From the NCBI RefSeq assembly GCF_036669915.1, contig NC_089312.1:2654301-2718300 (forward strand): a stretch of DNA of 64,000 nt, given 5' to 3'. This DNA is from Pocillopora verrucosa (lineage: Eukaryota > Cnidaria > Anthozoa > Scleractinia > Pocilloporidae). The notes under the pieces are model-generated. The model searched no databases, was not told the DNA's origin, and was given only the letters and a program-made list of their open reading frames with translations. Shown piece after piece: positions 1-12,669 of the stretch (positions are counted from its first letter, which is position 1; each line of letters starts with the position of its first letter). Both the position numbers and the translations under genes were made by a program.

Positions 1-83
1 GTTACAGTAAGGATTCTCACTCAGCTTTACCTACAAGTAATTCAATGGTTGGCAAATTTCTAGCGTTTCAACTTTCTTTACAG

Positions 84-3000
84 CTCAGCAAGAGGACGAT
101 TGGAAACAGCTCAGTTTGTTTCCAGTGTGTGTCAGGCCAAGAGATAAAGGTTATGGCCATTTGCAGTATCACGGCAAGAGTAAACTGGTAGCAGCATTGA
201 AACTGAAGCATCAGACTGGGAAGATCAGGTGAGAAAAATGCTGTGCGTCGTGCGTCTGGTTTCAGGCTCGGAGCCTGTCTAGGACCACGGTTGTGTTTTC
301 AGGCAGGATCATTCCCATCCGCAATGCCTGTCGATTTCCAGCCAAGACTGGCGAAAGTATCAGTGAATTGTCAAAACCTCCAGATGACGAAAGTGTTCGG
401 AGCAAGTTAACACCGGTAATAAACTTGCCTACCATCTAGTGTAATACCTTTCTATCTATATGTTTATAAGACAAGGAAAGCGATGCCTCAACAATGCCTG
501 CATGTGATACACTGTTCTCTATGCGAGGAATCCTTCGAACTCCTTACTATGTTTCCACGAGGCTCGACAACTCTTTCCTTATTTTTTCTTGCAAAAGTGG
601 CTACATACATCAAAAGGGTATGGAAGCCATGATAAGTCTATTGGGAATATAGTGGGGGCGCAAAGGCCGGTGGTTGATTACGCTTTTTTTCTTTAAGCGA
701 ATCAAAAAAAGCTTTTTATCAGATCTAGAAATGTCTTACTCGGCATTGGCCAAACATAATAGCCCTGAAGAAATCAGAAAGCATGATGTAGCTTCCATAT
801 TCAACTATATAATTGCGAGACTTTCTAATTGCTTCCTAAAGGTGTACCAATAATGAGGCTTTCGACAGCAATTGGGGCTGTGCCAAAGAGAATGGATTCA
901 ACATCATTGTTACCGACGAATCTAACCATGTGATCTATCCGCGCGAAGAGCTTATCAAAGATTCTTCTGGAATGTGGTATTACCTACCACTGGCTGACGC
1001 AATGTAAGAAGGAAATCTTCAATATCTAGATCTATGATTGCTAATCAAGTTAAATCATAAAAGTTGCCAGCCATCCAATTTTTAATTAACACAGTTAATC
1101 AGTCAGTCAGTCAGTTGTTTAGAAAGTCTGACAAACCGACTTTTAGACATAATTTGGTTTTATCACTTGAGTTGATAATGTAAATCAGCCACCGTGAAGA
1201 GTTTCTTAGCTGACGCTTCGAGCCTTAGCCCTTCTTCAGTGCGAATGACGAAGGGATAATGCTCGTAACGTCAGCTCAGAAACTCTTTACGGTGGCCAAT
1301 TCACATTATCAACTAAGTTGATAATACTAAATTACCTTGTTATACTTCCCCACCGACGCAGCACCACGGTTTCTTTAGAAACTGACCTCCTTTATTCAGG
1401 CAGTCAGTCGGTTAGTCAAACAATGTAAGGCAGTCCGACAGACAGGCAGTTAGTCGGAGTCAGACTGACGATCAGAAAGCCAGTCAGTCAGAGGATCAGT
1501 CGGTGAGTAAGTCGATCAAACAGTTCCTCGATGAGTCAGTCTGTAGGGGACTCAGTAAATCAGTCAATCAGTTATTCCGCGATTCAACCAGTCTGTGGGT
1601 CGGTCTGTTAATTAAAACTTTGAGTGCACCTCTGGCTCCGTTTAAGTCGCCCAAATCCCTTTTCAAACAGTAAGTAGCTCAGCCTGTCGGGATGTCAATT
1701 TGTAAATCACTCAGTATTTTAGTAAGTCAGACAATGAGTCAGCCATTGCCCCAGTCTCTTAAGTCCGTTAGTTATAATTGGTCGACCTCACACTCGGCCA
1801 TCCAGTCGACATTTAAAGGGCATGTAAACCCAAAAAACGTTCATTTTCTTTTCACACAGATGTTTAGTAAATATATCAAGTACACCAAAGGTACCATTCG
1901 TTTATTCTCAAAAGTCCATTTTCACTTTGTAAAAGCTCTTCCAAATTCGAAACATTCGCCATCTTGAATGGCGCCATCTTTCCTGTGACATCACGGGTGG
2001 ACCCTCCAAAGTCTCGTTTTATAATCGCGTGAGGCACGAAGGGGTCTTTTCTACAGCCGTTGTTTGCTGGTCTCGTCATGATTTTTTCACTTACAGTTTG
2101 CTTCAATATATTCGATTTTTTCGTAATGGTGAAGCGTTGTGTCGTCCAGTTTTGTACTGATTCAAACAAAACTGGGCATACAATGCAAATATTTCCAAAT
2201 GACGCAAATTTGAAGCGCCAGTTTGTGAAATTCGGTTCATGTGAAAATAGCCGATTTCGTCGAGCCGTTCGAACGTTCTGTTGTTTGTAGCAGTCATTTT
2301 TCTTCCTTGTGCTGTACCGACGATTCAGGCCTCACTAGAAGCAAATTATTCGGAAGTATAAAAACGACCCATACAGTCGGCAGACGACGAGGATTCGGAA
2401 GCGGCCCCCGGCGACCGAACTGAGAAAGTCAACAGAGAAAGTACAAAATCGATTTACATGAAAACGTTTCGTTAATTAAACAACAATAGCTTTATTGGTT
2501 CTCTAAAAACATCTTTTTTCTCATCTAATGAAATATTATGGGGAAGCCAGTTGTTCGGGAGCCAGCGCTGAGCCCGTAAAAGACACTGACATGTCTGAAC
2601 CTTTGCCTGAATTCGAAACACGTATCAAAGAAAGAGAATTCGTTGATATCAGTGTGTAATAACGTGATCTGGAATTTTGTCGTTTCGATACAAAGAATTC
2701 TATATAGGATCCCATAATCAACCCTTATGTTCTATAAGAAAATCCAAGCCAGCCCCGCTTGGTTCTTCCTTTGAGAAACCCTGCAGAGAAACAGCAGAAG
2801 AATTTGTGTCACGGTTACAGTGAAAATACATTCAAAGGTCAGTAGAACAATATTCATCATTTTGAGTACGACTTAAAAGATCCTGATTTCAGCTTGCAAA
2901 ACTATCTTTTCAATATTTCAAATCGAAGCAAACACAAACAGGGTTGGATAATTATGAAGGCCACACAAGGAAATGTACATGATACAACTTGTTTATCGAT

Positions 3001-4533
3001 GGAAATGCTTCTGAGATGAAGGATATTGTTTACCGCACAAGAAAGCACAGCGACCTTAAAGTGTTTGCCGAGATATCCCCAACACCAACGAACAAGCTAT
3101 CTGTAGGCAATTTAGCGAAATTTCCTGCCAGGAAAGAAGCGAAAAACAACTAGCTCTAGTACTGTATTATTGAATCAATGGCAGAAACAACTCAAGTAAA
3201 TCGATCTCAAAATGTAACAAAACAGATGAAACAGAAAATATTTAGCTTAGTCGTTTCCTGTGTGATTATCTGTGCTTTGCTGCTGCCTGTACGCGTACTT
3301 GGCCGTCTCCAGCACCCAGAAATCGAGGCAAATTGACTGAAAACCTGGATGCTCAGTGATACAACTTATCTGGGTTTCAGGCCATTTTGCCACAATTGCC
3401 CGATTTCCGTACAACAAACACTTTCATGAGTTGTCGGCATTAGTTGACAAGTTCCACACTCGCACCTTTGATAATTTTATATAAAACACTTTCAGAAGCT
3501 CAAGTTAAAAAAAAATTATGTTGCATTCCTTTAGATTGTACTCTCGCTTTATTGCATTTTCATGTTAAATACAAATAAATCACAAAGTAAATTAAATACC
3601 AGTCTGAGTTTCCGAGACTGTCGCATCGCCGTCGACATGTTCTGTACTGTCTTCGTGCGGATCGCTTCGGTGAACTCTACGCGGCTCATATTGTTAAGGA
3701 CGTGGCCCAGACTCTCCTGAAGATTCTGGATTATCCCCAGCGCTGTCATGTACTAAGCCTAAGGCATTCGAGTCGCTCTCTTCTGAAAAAACATCTTCCG
3801 AACTACCGCCACTTACACGAACTCCCACACTAGTTCTACTGGGGAATATGTGTTGCGCAATATTTTGGTTCCACCGCTTACGTCACGACTTCTCACTATT
3901 GTTTTTACCGGAAATGGAATTTCAGTTGAAAATGCCGATTTTCTCCTAAAATAAGTCGAATTGGACAAAACTAATTTCAAATTCGTTTTCTACGCCACTT
4001 TTTACATAGTATAAGAAAAACATGTATTTTTGGGTTTACATGCCCTTTAAGAAAGTCAGCCAGTTAGTCAATCAGTGATTCAATCAATCTGACAGTTAGT
4101 CAGTCTATCAATCGGTCAGTAAATCAATCAATAGGCCAGTCAGTCAATCAGTCGGTCAATCAGTCAGCCAATTGGTCAGTCATTCAGTCAGTTAGGCAGG
4201 CAGTCAGTCAATCAGCAGTCGGTTAGTCCCTTGGTTAATCAATAAATCAATCAGCCAATAAGTCAATCAATCTATGGACCGATTCGTTTATAAATCGATT
4301 CAACCTTTCAGTTAGAATCTCTCGCTTCCTTTCTTGTCCCTCAGCTAGTACTAAAGAACAATCTATCTTTTATTAGAGACTCGACTGAGATTGTCTTCGA
4401 GGACTTTTGCCATCCGTTTTACTTGCAGCAGTATGGAAAACTAAGGTTTTGGTACGGGGAAGACTTGAAGAAGCACAGTGACACTGACAACCAGGGGCAA
4501 GTCTGTTTCGACGTTCTGGCGCTGTTCATATAA
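84..4533 (+). CDS. 3' part of an unrecognised, probably extracellular protein gene (multi-exon, 5' truncated by window)
   Basis: Exons that join in frame are 84-228 (acceptor tttctttacag, ends phase 2) and 307-415 (ends phase 0), then 842-1003 (ends phase 2) and 4377-4533, stop TAA 4531-4533. The second and third exons do not join: 842 needs two preceding bases. A 20-nt microexon at 598-617 (pyrimidine-rich acceptor ending gcaaaag, donor gtatgg) would repair the phase, but is only a guess. The third exon begins CTNNEAFDSNWGCAKENGF; the last has an acidic, aromatic stretch (LRFWYGEDLKKHSDTDN) and ends VCFDVLALFI. Paired cysteines and Tyr/Trp-rich strands fit a secreted beta-sandwich-like domain, but I do not recognise the family. 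The last intron is 3.4 kb and filled with a satellite and a transposon. A poly(A) signal follows at 4622-4627. Confidence 0.6.
1171..1400. repeat. Palindromic MITE-like repeat, family R1 (fullest copy)
   Basis: Bases 1171-1213 (gttgataatgtaaatcagcc...) are the reverse complement, with few mismatches, of about 1271-1313 (...ggccaattcacattatcaac). This makes a 143-bp fold-back followed by a shared tail (gacgcagcaccacggtttct) to about 1400. Related pieces occur at 30238-30343, 46843-46885 and 47412-47526, so this is a dispersed family. It lies in the last intron of the first gene. Confidence 0.7.
1817..4046 (+). mobile_element. Kolobok-like DNA transposon, degenerate (THAP domain, TTAA target site)
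   Basis: Perfect 20-bp terminal inverted repeats (AGGGCATGTAAACCC then five A) occur at 1817-1836 and, inverted, at 4027-4046. Both ends abut TTAA (1813-1816 and 4047-4050), fitting a 4-bp TTAA duplication. Inside, a THAP zinc finger starts at 2126 (MVKRCVVQFC...) and continues in another frame (VVCSSHF) after a shift near 2240. THAP plus TTAA is the known signature of the Kolobok superfamily. No DDE transposase core of useful length remains in 2.2 kb, so the copy is non-autonomous or decayed. piggyBac also uses TTAA but lacks THAP; P elements have THAP but make 8-bp duplications. Confidence 0.75.
2126..2420 (+). pseudogene. THAP-domain transposase fragment, frameshifted
   Basis: Frame 1 from ATG 2126 gives the start of a THAP C2CH finger: Met-Val-Lys-Arg, the CVVQFC pair (C-x4-C) and the NDANLKRQFVKF stretch. 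About base 2236 the frame is lost; the next frame carries the rest, HVKIADFVEPFERSVVCSSH, with the terminal C-x2-H and F, ending at a stop near 2421. One small indel separates the halves. It is the N-terminal DNA-binding part of the Kolobok-like element; no catalytic domain follows. Confidence 0.7.
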
Positions 4534-4621
4534 TCTCTTGGAAAAGAACAGCTTTATGAGAAATTTGGCGGGTTTATCTAACATTCATGTAATTTAAGCA
4601 TGTTTAAAGTAAATGGGATTT

Positions 4622-4627
4622 AATAAA
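4622..4627 (+). terminator. Poly(A) signal AATAAA of the first gene
   Basis: Canonical AATAAA about 90 bases after the stop at 4533, on the coding strand. It supports 4377-4533 as the true terminal exon. Confidence 0.55.
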
Positions 4628-4967
4628 GGAATTTATGGAATTACAGGTTGTTCTATTATGTTACAAATGGCCGAAAAAAAGACTCCTTCAAGCACGGGTT
4701 GGTTCTTACTCACGAAAAAGAAAAAGGAGCTCTTTTTGGTCTAAGAGTTATAATAATATGCTCGTATCAGTTATGTTTCTCTCTCAAGAGTGCAATTTGA
4801 ACCAATGCAAATCCGAAAGCTTCATTGAAGTCCTCTTATCTTTCTTGCAGGCTCCTCATTTCAAAATTAAAAGCAGTCCTGCTTGGGGGCTTCGCCTGAG
4901 GCCGAACAATGTTTCATATCAATAACGTCATACAAGACTCTTTACGAACCACAATGCACTTGTTAAA

Positions 4968-6130
4968 CTAGTTTTCCTTTACTTTCATTAGGCTTACTTG
5001 TCTAACACACAACGAAGGGTCCCGATCTCTCTCGATTCTGGACAAGTCGTACTTTTCTCTTCTCCCCAGATCTCCGACACTCACGTATTCCATGGACATG
5101 CCTTCGGCCAGATACGCACTCGAGGTGGTGTTGCTTCCCCAGGAACGCACTAAGCTCCCTGCGGGCTTGAAACAGCTCTGAAGAACATCCTTATTAGCGC
5201 GTCGGAAATTTTTGTTCAGGACTATGTAGAGATAGGGATTTATGGCGGAGTTAAGGTGTGATATGCCAAACGCTATCAAAATTATTATAGGTGATATCGC
5301 ATAGTAAATTCGTAGATTGAACTTTGCCAATAAGTGAATCACTTGCGCAGGAAGCCAGAAGAGGGCAAAAACAATAACGATAATGACGAGCATTTTGATA
5401 GTTCTTTTCTTGCTCGCTTCTGCATGCCTGATGTTTGTAGCTGATGGATTCCCAGGGATTCTTCGCGCCCAGAGCTTAAATGAAACGATGCTGTAAAAGA
5501 TGGCGATGAGGAACAGTGGAACCAAGTAAAGAGAAACGAAAATGAAAATAAAATAGGTTCGGAACGCCTTGCTGTGATCAGTAATGGGCGGTTCCCATCG
5601 CTGAACGCAATGATAATTATTGTCCCCCCCTAATAGCACTTTGTGAGCATACAAATACGGTGATGCAAACAAGATCGACAAGGCCCAGACGATCGAGCTC
5701 ATCACAGAAATCTTGCGGATTACCTTAGGACGATTAAACGGGTAAACTACAGCGAAAAAACGGTCCAACGCAATTACCACCAAAGAGAATATAGAAGCTG
5801 CGATGGACAATGGAACTGAAAACATCAACAATTTGCATGTGACCGTTCCCAAGACACCTCCGAACCACCGAGCCTGTATGAAGGTGTAGGCGACCACATA
5901 AGGCATGGCGCTAAATGTCATAATAAGATCTGCTGTGGCCATGTTCGCAATCAGGCAGTTGGTAACTGATCGCAGGTAAGGTTTACTCCACACAATGTAA
6001 ATCGTCATGGAGTTTCCGGTTAAAGAAAACAAGAACATCGTACTGTAGACGACGGTAATTATAACTTTGTGCGCATATGTTGGGAGTTGTGGAATATTAT
6101 TCCGCCAAGCCTGGGTGTCATTAAACGAGT
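4968..6130 (-). CDS. Rhodopsin-family (class A) G-protein-coupled receptor, peptide-receptor-like, main exon
   Basis: Seven membrane helices with class A landmarks: TM1 LTGNSM, TM2 ATADL (Asp 2.50), Cys in VTCKLL before TM3 and Cys in YHCVQRW (predicted disulfide), DRF in place of DRY at the end of TM3, TM4 Trp (SSIVWAL), TM6 FALFWLP, TM7 NSAINPYLY, helix 8 NKNFRR, and a candidate palmitoyl Cys in VLQSCFKP. The Met at 6038 lies inside TM1. The frame stays open upstream for 30 codons to a good acceptor (ttactttccag) at 6131, adding an NDT glycosylation site and the first half of TM1. The first coding exon is therefore further upstream and unseen. The TM6-TM7 pattern resembles neuropeptide receptors; the ligand cannot be named. 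Confidence 0.88.
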
Positions 6131-9100
6131 CTGGAAAGTAACATTATAACGTAAGGTTAATAACACAGTCACTTTAAGAATTCGTCTAATCATATAATCA
6201 TTGTTTTGTAGTCCGTTTCGGTCAACCTAACTCAGTCAATAAGCATTTTATCCTATCACCACTGACTTTTGAAAATTTCTAAAATTTTTGCTTCAACTTA
6301 AATGGAATGCTATAGACGGGCACACACGGGAAAAACACAAAAATTATACAATTAAAGCTTTCCCTTGTCTTTTAGAGTCAGAAAAAAAATATTCACGATT
6401 TTATGAAAAACGCGCCTTTTTTTTACTCTTTTCTTTTTTTATTTAAGTTCTTGTAACAAAGCCGTGTGAGTGCGGGGCCGGACGGCCTTTTCCTTATTCG
6501 ATCTTTTAAAAATGCGAAGACAAATTGCAGAGAAAAAGCGACATCGTTCGAAAAGATATGAAGGACATTTCAAAAATTTTAATAATCATGATTTACTTTT
6601 AATTAAAAGCTTTCTAAATTAGGAAATGACTGAAAAAGTCGCAAGAAACTTACTGCCCTAAATTTGCAGCATTCTATGTCCACGCTGACAAGTGCCCGAG
6701 AGAGAAGGAACAATTAATCTCTAGAAGATGTTAACGTAAATATTCCCCGAACTTCTCATTTTCTATCGGACGTCAAAGTTTTTTCCTTTTGCACGTTGTT
6801 TTTATTTAATAACCCATGCGCTTGTGCATCCTATCACCATTCCAGTTCGGCGTCTAACTTGCAGCTCGGTTATGCCCCAGTTACTGGAACCCTGAGGCGA
6901 GGCGTTACGTCGACCATTTTCATTCAAGGATAGCATTTTTCATCTTTTTTCACCATCATTAAAGCTAATTTCCTCAACAGAGAGAAGTAATGTATTTCGT
7001 ATAGGATAACTGCTGATCAGCGGCTTTTTAACCATTACCAAAATGAAACGCTTGGGTCTTTCAGTTAAACTGCTCTTTGCCATTCCAACATTTATTTTAG
7101 CAGGACGATAAGATTCGGAGGTGTATCACTTAATCAGAAGCCGTATAGATACGAAAGAAATCTCTGTCCCATGTAATCAATGATTTCCCCGGGGGTGTTA
7201 TTTCTTTCCTTCATCAATCATTTGTTTTCTTTCAATGAAAGTTTAGTTTCTTTTTTTTTCTTTTTTTTTTTTTTTTTTTCAATTTTTCTTAACATATGTA
7301 ATACGGGCAGGTTCATTTAAGGAATAGTTATCAGCATTTGATCTCTCACTAGCCGACTCTGAAAGGCGCAGTTTTCATTTCCTTTGCCTTCATAAAAACT
7401 ACGTGGGGGTTTAATCTCTCGATGGATTCTACGGGGGTTAGATTTTGAAACTGACTTCCAATGTCATGTCTTCTAAGGCAGTTGAGTGTTGATAAGTCAA
7501 CCGAATTGAATGAAAATGTAGGCGAATTGATAAATCTAACGAGTTGGGGGCGACTCAATGCCTTTTTGCCTCAAATATTGTTTTACAGGAGCGATCAAAT
7601 GTACATTGAAAAAAATCTTTTATGGATCGGAAGTTTGCGATCACGCACAAGACCTTAAATATACAGAGTACTCAAGCACTTACTATGAAGTCTTTATAGT
7701 TGAAAATTTATATCTTTAACGGAATTGCTATAGAGAGTTTTAATATACCTAGAAATGTTTGGGGAAAGCTGAGACCTGGTGTACCCTTCCTCGACTTTAG
7801 GAAGTCCTCGACTCGAATATTTGCCCAGGATTGTAAACAAAGATTGCGAATATTCATTTTCCGCGTAGTGCTGAGAAAGAAATCGCGCAGGAAGCCTTTG
7901 GAAACTGTTCTTTGAAAGGTTCCCCCTACGCTAAAAAGATCGTAATTTTTAATTTTATTTTACTACCTTTCTTCACAATTTCTCTCATGGAAGGAAATAT
8001 GATAAACCAGTTGTTGTTTCAAAATGAATAGAAGTCACAGTATAACTACCTATTATGGCGATAATTTACTAAACACAACCCACGCCTGCCTGCATGTATG
8101 ATACTGCCTCAGCTCGGAATTTGCTTAAAATTTCGTCCTCGTTATCACCCTTTTTTGTTTTAATCGTTTATTAAGTAACACTTGTTGTTTACCAGTTCAG
8201 TTCAGGCACTCACTCGTAGAATATTCTGTCCGGCAAAGTCTGAAGAAAATGCACCACAGTCAAACCGCCAAGACTTAACATATTTGCCCAGCTTCATGGT
8301 GGATATTTTGAATAAGACATGCAATATCTCTAAGACCGTCGTAAAAACTTACCATTTGAAACAGAAACATTCATTCTGATGCTTCAAGTTTCCTTTCAGC
8401 AATCCGTCTGCTTTTTGACTTGAAATGCCTTCAAAAAAAGGGTTGACTGACGTTATTATATGGTTTTTAACTCCAGAATGTGTTGCAGAAAATGACAAAC
8501 ATGGTGAATGTTCAGCTGCCTTTTAAAACCTTTCATTGGCCGATTTCCGCGCGAGATGATATGCCAGCGTTTGAAAATTAAACCGATAAGAAATCTTCCT
8601 TTATTTATTTTAGTTCATGAAATAATTGCTATTGTTAAAATTCGTGAGAGAAAGATGATTTTATCCCATTTGTGTTTGATGGTCTGACAGTGCCATTTTT
8701 AAAAAATAAAAAAGCTATTATCCGGTTTTGACTCATCAGAGAACATCAAACACTACGCAAAGTAAATAGTTGGAAATGTAGAAAAAGGATTTAAAAACAA
8801 ACCAAAACATTTAAACCAGAATGATACACAGAAAGGGAAAAGGTGTAAAAAGACGAGACAAAACTAAATAAACAAACAACTAATGCATTTTGCCCATGAA
8901 TCTATTAATTGCTTTTTCAATCAACAGCACGATCTAACCTCCCCGTTTAGAATCCAGTACGTGCACAGTATAAATTAAAGGTTCTAGAGTAAAACGTGCC
9001 ATGCATCGAAGAGAAAATTACTTCTTAATCTTCCGAAATGATATTTGCCCTTCCAGTACCGATAAATAAATGTAATGAAAGGGAAACATGAGAAGTTTGC

Positions 9101-10712
9101 AATTTGGTCGGCGACATTGTAATTAACAATTATTCACCACTTTCACCCACACTGAGGTAAATAATCATTTTAGTATATACCACACAGAAACCAAAATAAA
9201 AATGTTAATTTTTGTCAATATACCGGAAAATTGGCGGAAATCAAGATCGCAATTTTTTTCTCTTCGCCTACACAGAGTTGAATAGTACTTGTTTATCTTC
9301 TTCGAACTAGCCAATCAGCGCGCGTGAAATGAACTATTCGCATGTTGTAGATACTTATTGTTACCATCAATATGGTCCAATAATTGACACAGTGATACAA
9401 GCTCACGGAACCACGGAGACATTCAAAGGCCCCTCATTAAAATAAACGTGCCCAGATTGATTTGCTCGACGTTTTATCAAACGACAAATAAAGTATACTA
9501 AAAGAGCGTGACCAATGCATTTTGCTGATGTCATTAGACAGTGTGTGTGCGTAGTATTACGTACTGAAGAAGGCAGCGCTGACAAAATTTGTCGAGAAAA
9601 TGGTTTAATGGTTGTAAATTTAGTTTTTTTGCCCACTTACCCTGCTCTACGAGGAAGGAAGTTGCTCGAAAAGAGCCATTAGCAACCGTAATTGATTTAC
9701 GCTGATCATAAAACTTTGTTTTATTGTGGCTAATAATGTGTAAAATTGTGTGCAACTCCAAAAATTAAAGACCATTTTGGAAACATTAAGTTCTTTCTCT
9801 AGTTGTTAAGGTTTGTAAAAGAAATACTAATTTTCAAAATGACCATAATTTACCCATTTTCAGTTCTTTTTGTGAATTTCCGGTCAAAGTCGACTTTAAT
9901 TAATCAAACAGAATTACACGACATTTAGGCTTTCTAAAATATAGGTACATAATTTTATTTTGGCGATGGTCAAGGGCAGAGAGGGAAATGAGGAAAAACC
10001 AAACGTGTAATGAGCATTTAGCTCCTCTATTAAAAAAAAAAGCGGAAATTTTTTAGTATTGAAACTTTGATTAATTAAGGCCCTCCAAGATTTCTACGCA
10101 ACATTCGATTGGCAATGTCTTTTTTAATTTCTTGTAAAACGAATTTCCAGGTTTTTTTTTCATGTCTCACGATGGCTATCGCATGAACGTGACTGAAAAG
10201 GTGATAACTCATGCGTGATTGGAATTTTTAAACATGGATAGGTGAACCTTAAGCTTTGAGAATTCGTGCATTCACGAATCAGTGTCTTTTCAATAAAAGA
10301 CTGTTTTTTTGGAATATGAAAGACGAAAAAAATATCCTATGTATGCGCCATGTACTCATATATAAGCCAAAAGCTATCGTGAAAGGAATATTGCGAAACA
10401 CATTTATACTACTTAATAGTGCATGGAACCTGCCTGATTCTGTTTGCGATAATCTGATAATCTAAACTTCAATTTTTCTCGTCGTCAATAACAAGCCATA
10501 CTCCAAAACAACTGTCAATTAAGCTGGGTCGCTATGGAGACCACATTATGTCAATTATTTAAACGCGTGTCCCGATTATGACGTAAGAAGGTTAGAAAAG
10601 CGATAGTTAATTTTGCAGTTGTCATGGTTACAATTTCCTCAAATCAAGGTATTCCTTGTTAGTTTGTTACGCAATAGGCATCACTGGAATACAGCCCAAA
10701 GTAAGGCCTTAT
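6131..10712. other. Non-coding stretch upstream of the GPCR
   Basis: AT-rich sequence with no open frame bearing recognisable domains on either strand; short frames here are uninterrupted by chance. It contains a poly-T tract at about 7249-7280. The GPCR's 5' exon should lie in it or beyond, on the minus strand, but I could not identify it. Confidence 0.5.
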
Positions 10713-10998
10713 TTCTCCTTTTTTTTTTCTTTTTTTCTTCCCAAAAGGAAGGGAGGCACTTAACTCAGCGCGAGGCGTGCTAAAATAAAATTTATAAGGA
10801 AAGCTGTATCTGTTTTAATTCTCTAAACTGCCCAGCTTGGAAACACGAAACAAGTCCCTAATTTTCCTTTTCTTTTTCTTTTTATTAATGGGGAAAGAGG
10901 CACTTAACTCAGCGCGAGGCGCGCTCATATAAAATTTACAAGGAAAACTGAATCTGTTTAATTCTTTAACTGCCTAGCTTGGAAACATGAAGCAATTT
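10713..10998. repeat. Diverged tandem duplication, period about 144 bp
   Basis: Two adjacent copies share a T-rich head, gaggcacttaactcagcgcg, an aaaatttayaaggaaa block and a ctgcccagcttggaaacac tail. The gaggcactt core is at 10753 and again at 10897. No coding content. Confidence 0.75.
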
Positions 10999-11271
10999 AT
11001 CACCGAATTCTGTGTGTTCGGTGCTGTTAGCACGAGTAGCACATGGATCAAATCATTTATCATGACTACGACTTCTACACATATACTCAATTTGGTTTGA
11101 ACCTTCAAGCGTTGATTTCTTCAACCTTACTAAACACTTTACAAGGAAGAATTTTTCGGATAGCTTTCGCCGAATTGCCTGCCGATGTTAACATACTTTG
11201 GGCTGTACAGTTTAAGAAAGCAGATGTCGCAGTTCATAATAACCCAATCATATATACCTTAAAATCGACTC

Positions 11272-11305
<34 letters not shown>

Positions 11306-12415
11306 TGACAAGAACTGCTTTACAAATTACACAAACTATCTAAAATACCTTTTCTGAAGCTTTAGATGGGACGATTCCTCGTTTCCTTTTTCTCACAAAT
11401 AAATGATATGCCAGCAAAAGTGGAAGACATCTATATGAGGAGAAAACTACGCCAATAAAAACACTATAAATCACTTCTCATCTTGCGCTCGTAATTCTAT
11501 TTACTATTTTGCAGTCAACTTCTTGTTTATATCCCGAATTAATTTCCGGTTTAAGAGTGTTTGATTTCGTTCGCTTGCAATATTTGTTTTTTTTTTGTTC
11601 TTTTTTTTAGCTCATTTTCTTTTATTTATCATTTATAAAATAAATGTGTTTTGTCACGTTGGTAAGATGAACAACAAAACTATAGACTAGTTACAAAGGG
11701 GGTGCTTTTGGTAATTTCGTGATTCAAAAATACTCAGATCAGAATAATAATGACGAACTAAATGAATCGACATTAGTTTCTGGCTGAAGTCGTTTGAGAA
11801 CTTGATTTCTTTTATTTCACCTGCACTGCTTTTAGTTATGGCGGTCGATATATTTTGCTTTCACTGCAGGAGGCCAGCTCAGGATTTTGTTTGGATTGAA
11901 ACGCCTGTTTATTTCTAGAAAGTAAATTAATAGTGTGTTTGAAGTTCTGAACGGAAGCTGTCATGTCAATATTGATCTCACCCGCACAATTTTAAAAGCA
12001 TAAGCCGATTTTGGGGCGGTCGGCAGAGTTAAAGCAAGCCCGCTGGAGCAATTTCGAACACGAAAAGTATGAATGACGATTATATCAGCTTTTAGAACCT
12101 TTATCAGCAGTAAACGTAATTTCCTTTTTTTCAAATAGAAAAAATTTAAAATTACAAAATGTAATTTAATAAGACTTTCAGTTTCATTCAAATGCGCCCA
12201 TCTTCCGTTTCTTTGACGTCATCATCACAAAGTTTCCTTTGTCTGTTTTGAGACCAAATGAAATTTCACTGAGAGACCGACCACTTCTATGTTATTTAAT
12301 TTTTTTGTTTATTAGAATAAAATCGTTAAAAAGTGGCAGAAATAAGAGGAAGGGGAAGGCCAGGGGGAATGAAAATTATTCGACGGGCGCATGAAAGTCA
12401 GTCGCAGTCTGGTAA
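10999..12415. other. Non-coding stretch with long poly-T tract
   Basis: No supportable gene. A homopolymer run of about 33 T at 11272-11304 looks like a retroposed poly(A) tail or slippage tract; no recognisable retroelement lies beside it. Confidence 0.4.
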
Positions 12416-12669
12416 CAATTACAATTTCGCTTTCTAAAGTACATCTCGTAAGAAGGAGGAACCTTTTGCATAACCAAGAATTTTTTTTCTTGTAGTAAAA
12501 AATGGAAAAGTGTTACAGAATATTTTCCTTTACGATATGTTCAATTACAATTTCGCTTTCTAAAGTACATCTCGTAAGAAGGAGGAACCTTTTGCGTCAC
12601 CAATAAATTTTTTCTTACAGTAAAAATGGAAAAGTATCACAGAATATTTTCCTTTACGATATGTTCAAT
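12416..12669. repeat. Near-identical tandem duplication, 126-bp unit
   Basis: Units 12416-12541 and 12542-12669 both read caattacaatttcgctttct, then a cttttgc...accaa block and a gaatattttcctttacgata block, with few differences. High identity suggests a recent event. It is nested in a larger, older duplication whose second arm is at about 13229-13720. Confidence 0.85.

Larger units (their letters stand above)
1090..4285. repeat. Degenerate CAGT-type tetranucleotide satellite, split by a transposon
   Basis: Imperfect runs of cagt, cagtcaat and gtcggt units fill about 1095-1125, 1395-1810 and 4055-4285. The two larger blocks directly flank the TTAA-bounded element at 1817-4046, so the transposon landed inside a pre-existing satellite within the intron. 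The R1 fold-back at 1171-1400 also interrupts it. Confidence 0.75.

Noticed and set aside
1395..1810. CRISPR-like or regulatory array
   Set aside because: Units are four-base cagt derivatives without spacers: a simple-sequence satellite in a eukaryotic intron.
1817..4046. piggyBac or P element assignment for the TTAA element
   Set aside because: TTAA with a THAP finger fits Kolobok better; piggyBac has no THAP and P elements make 8-bp duplications.
11043..11357. 104-residue plus-strand frame
   Set aside because: It contains a run of phenylalanines from poly-T and shows no domain or splice context.
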